Of a stretch of 17,950 nucleotides of DNA, positions 15,198-17,950 are shown piece by piece (the first letter of the stretch is position 1; every line of letters begins with the position of its first letter). The stretch comes from Chloroflexia bacterium (GTDB lineage Bacteria > Chloroflexota > Chloroflexia > Thermomicrobiales > UBA6265). Where the stretch lies: contig JACCVE010000490.1 in NCBI GenBank assembly GCA_013698285.1, forward strand, positions 1 through 17,950. The letters are read 5' to 3'. Both the position numbers and the translations under genes were made by a program. The notes under the pieces were generated by a model, which saw only the letters and a program-made list of their open reading frames with translations, was not told where the DNA came from and did not search any database.

Positions 15198-16094
15198 TCA
15201 ATCCGTCCCGGCTTGCGACGACTGCTCCGGCCGGGGCAGGCGATCTCCCAGGAACAACGAGAACCGCTCCCGGGCCGAGTCGGTCACCGCGGCGGAATCG
15301 GTCGAGAACGCGGCCGTCAGGGCGTCGCCGCAGGCGCAGTCGCGAGCCGGCAGGCCAGTGGCGAGCAAGGACCGCACCAGGGACCGTCCGGACTCGACAT
15401 TCTGGCGAAGGGTGCGGCCGACGACCTCGACGGTGACCGGCTCTTCGCTCTCGTGCCAGACATCGTAGTCGGTGACCAGGGCTACGGTGGCGTAGCAGAG
15501 TTCGGCCTCCCGGGCCAGGCTCACCTCCGGCATCGCGGTCATCCCGACGACAGACGCGCCCCACGACCGGTGCAGGGCCGATTCGGCCTTGGTCGAGAAG
15601 CGCGGACCCTCGATGCAGACATAGGTCCCACTGGGGTGCGTCGTCGTGGTCAGGCCACCGGAGGCATCGAGGACCGCCTGGCGCAGGGCGGGGCAGTACG
15701 GTTCGGCGACACCGACGTGGACGACCAGACCCTCGTCGAAGAAGGAGCGGGGCCGGGACGTGGTCCGGTCGATGACCTGGTCGGGGATGACGAGGTGGAG
15801 CGGAGCGATCTCTTCTCGCAGGCTGCCGACGGCGCTGACGCTGAGCAGGTGGGTCACGCCGACCGCCTTCATGGCATAGACGTTGGCCCGGTATGGAAGG
15901 CCGGTCGGATTGACGGCATGACCGGCGCCGTGACGAGGGAGAAAGGCGACCGGCTGGCCGTCCAGGGCGCCGAGGAGGACCGGGCCGCTGGGGGCGCCGA
16001 AGGGGGTCTCGATGGTCTCGGCCCGATGCCCGGCGAGGCCCGGCATGTCATAGAAGCCGGTGCCGCCGATGATGCCGAGCATGGGTCGAACCAC
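15198..16094 (-). CDS. mtnP: S-methyl-5'-thioadenosine phosphorylase
   Basis: MTAP cleaves methylthioadenosine with phosphate to adenine and methylthioribose 1-phosphate, feeding methionine and purine salvage. The 298-aa product shows IIGGTGFY (8-15, phosphate loop), RHGAGH (54-59), NPTGLPYRANVYA (62-74), YVCIEGPRFSTKAES (158-172), GMTAMPE (184-190) and VTDYDVW (207-213). The Asp at 209, where purine nucleoside phosphorylases such as those for guanosine/inosine usually carry Asn, favours an adenine-type substrate. The CAC element (253-255) resembles the Cys-x-Cys of related MTAPs. I chose GTG 16094 because GAGAGG (16101-16106 on the plus strand) is six bases upstream; ATG 16082, four codons in, is the alternative. 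The gene heads the minus-strand run and is divergent from rpsO. Confidence 0.93.
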   Translation of the reverse strand: MVRPMLGIIGGTGFYDMPGLAGHRAETIETPFGAPSGPVLLGALDGQPVAFLPRHGAGHAVNPTGLPYRANVYAMKAVGVTHLLSVSAVGSLREEIAPLHLVIPDQVIDRTTSRPRSFFDEGLVVHVGVAEPYCPALRQAVLDASGGLTTTTHPSGTYVCIEGPRFSTKAESALHRSWGASVVGMTAMPEVSLAREAELCYATVALVTDYDVWHESEEPVTVEVVGRTLRQNVESGRSLVRSLLATGLPARDCACGDALTAAFSTDSAAVTDSARERFSLFLGDRLPRPEQSSQAGTD

Positions 16095-16174
16095 GGGTCG
16101 CCTCTCGTGTTCGTGATGAAAGCGTGGTGAGGAACGGACCGGCGACCGGCTCGGATGCAGGCGGACGCCCCCGG

Positions 16175-16183
16175 TGCTATACT
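16175..16183 (+). promoter_or_regulatory. rpsO: Extended -10 promoter for rpsO
   Basis: TGCTATACT at 16175-16183 combines an extended TGn element with the hexamer TATACT (16178-16183). No convincing -35 is seen, as expected for an extended -10 promoter. The start would be near 16190, giving a leader of about 66 bases. No promoter for the divergent MTAP gene is evident in the same stretch. Confidence 0.6.
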
Positions 16184-16249
16184 GCCCCGGCACGAATCCA
16201 GGATACCTTTTCTTGCGCCTATCGTGAGACGGTGACAACAGGAGGCCTC

Positions 16250-16260
16250 GCCAGCATGGC
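16250..16260 (+). promoter_or_regulatory. rpsO: Small hairpin across the rpsO start codon
   Basis: GCCA (16250-16253) can pair with TGGC (16257-16260), extended by C16249-G16261, so that the ATG at 16256 sits in the hairpin. S15 of several bacteria represses its own mRNA through a structured leader; this short element is compatible with that but is small. Confidence 0.2.
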
Positions 16261-16525
16261 GTTGCAGAAGGTCCAGAAGGACGACATCATCTCGGACTAC
16301 CGAACCCACGAGACGGACACCGGCTCGCCGGAGGTCCAGATCGCGCTCTTGACGGAGCGGATCAATGGGCTCACCGATCATCTCCGAGCGCACCGGCAGG
16401 ATCACCACTCCCGCCGTGGCTTGCTGAAGCTGGTTGGGCGGCGGCGTCGCCTCCTGGCCTATCTCAACGGCAAGGACATCGAGCGGTACCGGGCGACGAT
16501 CCAGCGTCTCGGCCTCCGACGGTAG
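16256..16525 (+). CDS. rpsO: 30S ribosomal protein S15
   Basis: S15 binds the central domain of 16S rRNA early in 30S assembly. The 89-residue product is the standard length, with DIISDYRTHETDTGSPEVQIALLTERINGLT in the N-terminal half, HRQDHHSRRGLLKLVGRRRRLLAYL in the middle and ERYRATIQRLGLRR at the end; the conserved His-His-Ser-Arg-Arg-Gly cluster is intact. GGAGG (16241-16245) lies ten bases before the ATG. It is followed by a strong terminator-like hairpin and then pnp. rpsO-pnp adjacency is classical, but here the pair has its own promoter and is separated from truB/ribF. Confidence 0.96.
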   Translation: MALQKVQKDDIISDYRTHETDTGSPEVQIALLTERINGLTDHLRAHRQDHHSRRGLLKLVGRRRRLLAYLNGKDIERYRATIQRLGLRR

Positions 16526-16610
16526 GTTCGGCGATCCGCGTGGCCGTCCCCGTCGCGACGCGACATCCTGACCACGCACCCGATGCGCCGGTGCTCGCGG
16601 GAACCTTCGT

Positions 16611-16642
16611 CGACGGCCCGGGCGAGATCGCCCGGGCCGTTG
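16611..16642 (+). terminator. Strong hairpin after rpsO (terminator or attenuator)
   Basis: CGACGGCCCGGGCG (16611-16624) pairs with CGCCCGGGCCGTTG (16629-16642), one G-T wobble and no mismatch, around a four-base loop (16625-16628). It lies 86 bases after the rpsO stop. The following TCGTTGGT is only mildly T-rich, so read-through into pnp is possible, as at the rpsO-pnp junction of Escherichia coli. Confidence 0.7.
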
Positions 16643-16753
16643 TCGTTGGTGGCCGTACCGGGCAATGCCCTGCCGGGACGGGCCGATGGGGTTCGCTCCC
16701 GATGAGAGAGGAGGTTGACCCGGAGCCAGTCCGGGACCGAATCTGCAGGGAGA

Positions 16754-16811
16754 GGTGAGGCATTGGCGCGTGCCGGGGATCAACCCCGCCGGCACGCGCC
16801 AGTACCTCATT
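16754..16811 (+). promoter_or_regulatory. pnp: Long leader stem upstream of pnp (RNase III-like substrate)
   Basis: GGCGCGTGCC (16765-16774) pairs perfectly with GGCACGCGCC (16791-16800); GGGG (16775-16778) pairs with CCCC (16784-16787) over an ATCAA loop, leaving a three-base bulge (16788-16790). Outside, ATT pairs with AGT and GGTGAGG (16754-16760) pairs with CCTCATT (16805-16811) after one C/A mismatch. About 24 pairs in all. In Escherichia coli a comparable stem in the pnp leader is cut by RNase III for PNPase autoregulation. Confidence 0.6.
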
Positions 16812-16926
16812 CCCCAGTCAATGCGTGCCGGCAGCGGTGGCATCACCCGCACGGCCATCTCGACACCCAACCGATCGACCGTTACGCCGGGCTGGCACGA
16901 GGCCGCCCAAGAGATGAGGACACCCA

Positions 16927-17950
16927 ATGGTCACGACGATGCCTGACGCGATCCGAGACAAAGTCACCACCCTGAGCATAGATGTTGGAGGCCGGCAACT
17001 GACATTGGAGGTCGGCCTGCTCGCCGAGTTGGCCCACGGGTCGGTGATGGTCCGCTACGGCGACTCGATGCTGCTCTCCGGTGTCGTCGGGGAGCGCGAG
17101 CCCAAGGAGGGAATGGACTTCTTCCCCCTGACGGTGGACTACGAGGAGAAGATGTACGCGGCCGGCAAGATCCCGGGTGGGTTCATCAAGCGGGAGGGCC
17201 GGCCGACCGAGGCCGCGATCCTCGCCGCCCGCCTCACCGACCGTCCGCTGCGACCCCTCTTCCCGAAGGGGTACCGGGCCGAGGTCCAGGTGATCAACAC
17301 CGTGATGTCGGCCGACCAGGAGAACGACCCGGACATCCTCTCGATCATCGGGGCGTCGGCCGCGCTGACGATCTCCCAGATCCCGTTCAATGGCCCGGTC
17401 GGCGCCTGCCGGATCGGCCGGATCGACGGCGAATTCATCGTCAACCCCACCTTCGCCCAGCGGGACGAGGGGGACATGGACATCGTGGTGGCCGGGACGG
17501 CCAACGCGATCATGATGGTCGAGGGCGAGGCGGCCGAAGTGCCCGAGGCGGACCTGCTGGAGGCCTTCGAGCGGGCCCATGCCGAGATCAAGCGGATCGT
17601 GGACCTGCAACTGGACCTGGCCAAGGTCAAGGGCGTCGAGAAGTGGCCCGTCACCGTGTTTAGCCCCGACTCGTCGCTGGTCGATCGGGTCGAGCAGTTC
17701 GTGGGGGACCGATTGCGGGCGGCCAACCGGAACGCTGACAAGACCGCCCGCTTGGAAGCCACCAAGGCGCTGAAGCGGGAGATCGTCGCCCAACTCGGCG
17801 GGGGTGAGGAGGGCGGCGAGGTCCTCTACACCGCGAAGCAGGTCGGGGACGTGTTCGAGAGCCTCCTGAAGCGGGAAGTGCGTGAGGACATCTTGAATGA
17901 GGGCCTGCGGCCGGACGGCCGGGGCCCCTCCGAGGTCCGGCCGATCTGGT
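16927..17950 (+). CDS. pnp: Polynucleotide phosphorylase, N-terminal part (3' end outside window)
   Basis: PNPase is a phosphorolytic 3'-5' exoribonuclease of the RNA-degradation machinery and a trimeric ring. The 341 complete codons seen cover the first RNase PH domain, with FFPLTVDYEEKMYAAGKIP (65-83), GGFIKREGRPTEAAILAAR (84-102) and LTDRPLRPLFPKGY (103-116). The all-helical linker (about 215-320) and the start of the second RNase PH domain (LRPDGRG, 327-333) follow. The frame is open to the window end. ATG 16927 has GAGGA at 16916-16920, six bases upstream; an ATG four codons in (16939) is an alternative. Its upstream spacer holds a long hairpin suggestive of post-transcriptional autoregulation. 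Confidence 0.96.
   Translation, partial: MVTTMPDAIRDKVTTLSIDVGGRQLTLEVGLLAELAHGSVMVRYGDSMLLSGVVGEREPKEGMDFFPLTVDYEEKMYAAGKIPGGFIKREGRPTEAAILAARLTDRPLRPLFPKGYRAEVQVINTVMSADQENDPDILSIIGASAALTISQIPFNGPVGACRIGRIDGEFIVNPTFAQRDEGDMDIVVAGTANAIMMVEGEAAEVPEADLLEAFERAHAEIKRIVDLQLDLAKVKGVEKWPVTVFSPDSSLVDRVEQFVGDRLRAANRNADKTARLEATKALKREIVAQLGGGEEGGEVLYTAKQVGDVFESLLKREVREDILNEGLRPDGRGPSEVRPIW

Larger units (their letters stand above)
16526..16926 (+). other. Structured rpsO-pnp spacer (401 bases)
   Basis: No believable gene is present. Besides the 14-bp terminator-like stem and the long pnp leader stem, I see GGGC-GCCC around 16660, CCCGGA (16719-16724) pairing with TCCGGG (16730-16735), and GCGGTG-CACCCGC (one bulged base) near 16836-16852. 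The spacer is packed with foldable RNA between two RNA-metabolism genes. Confidence 0.6.

Noticed and set aside
14170..15564. 464-codon minus-strand frame overlapping ftsW/rodA and mtnP
   Set aside because: An Arg/Pro/Gly-rich shadow frame; the true frames carry full family motifs.
16715..16744. TTGACC as a -35 for a separate pnp promoter
   Set aside because: No hexamer 16-18 bases downstream resembles a -10 (at best GAATCT), so the -35 match alone is not enough.
16540..16758. 72-codon plus-strand frame between rpsO and pnp
   Set aside because: It reads straight through the 14-bp terminator-like stem, has no good ribosome site and no family resemblance.
16882..17793. 303-codon minus-strand frame opposite pnp
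   Set aside because: A shadow of the pnp reading frame; no motifs.
1..17950. CRISPR arrays, tRNA or rRNA genes, insertion sequences, prophage or defence genes
   Set aside because: No repeat-spacer pattern, cloverleaf, transposase, integrase or attachment-like repeat was seen; every long stretch is explained by housekeeping genes.

Overview
The window is a GC-rich, tightly packed bacterial chromosome segment made almost entirely of housekeeping genes. I count 18 protein genes; the first (infB) and last (pnp) are cut by the window ends. The gene set and order (a DHH phosphoesterase between rbfA and truB, an ftsW/rodA-pbpA pair, a zincin-like metallopeptidase, an MTA phosphorylase) suggest a Chloroflexota bacterium, perhaps class Thermomicrobia. 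That assignment is inference from gene content and order, not from a search.

Layout. (1) 1-4596, plus strand: infB (3' part)-rbfA-DHH phosphoesterase-truB-ribF, the downstream half of a nusA/infB-type translation operon, with overlapping or nearly touching genes. (2) 4597-4863: a non-coding stretch with a promoter and a hairpin leader. (3) 4864-7245, plus: infC-rpmI-rplT-SpoU rRNA methyltransferase. infC appears to start at an ATC codon and has a long acidic C-terminal tail. (4) 7333-7635, plus: an HU-family DNA-binding protein. (5) 7636-7716: a short convergent spacer with hairpins. (6) 16094 down to 7717, minus: one contiguous run of seven genes, MTA phosphorylase-ftsW/rodA-pbpA-metallopeptidase-membrane protein-gyrB-plsX, with mostly overlapping ends. 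(7) 16095-16255: a divergent promoter region. (8) 16256-17950, plus: rpsO, a strongly structured 401-bp spacer, and the 5' part of pnp.

Functionally the plus-strand genes serve translation initiation, ribosome maturation, rRNA/tRNA modification, FAD synthesis and RNA decay. The minus-strand run mixes septal or elongation peptidoglycan synthesis (FtsW/RodA plus PBP), DNA supercoiling (GyrB), phospholipid synthesis (PlsX) and methionine salvage (MTAP). The rpsO-pnp pair, which in many bacteria directly follows truB/ribF, is here about 11.7 kb away with the other blocks in between.

I see no mobile element, CRISPR array, tRNA, toxin system, defence island or unknown multi-gene system. The points worth a second look are regulatory or structural: the non-canonical infC start and its leader, a roughly 24-bp stem in the pnp leader resembling an RNase III substrate, a 149-nt same-strand overlap between pbpA and the metallopeptidase gene, and an rRNA methyltransferase gene with no ordinary start codon in a plausible place.
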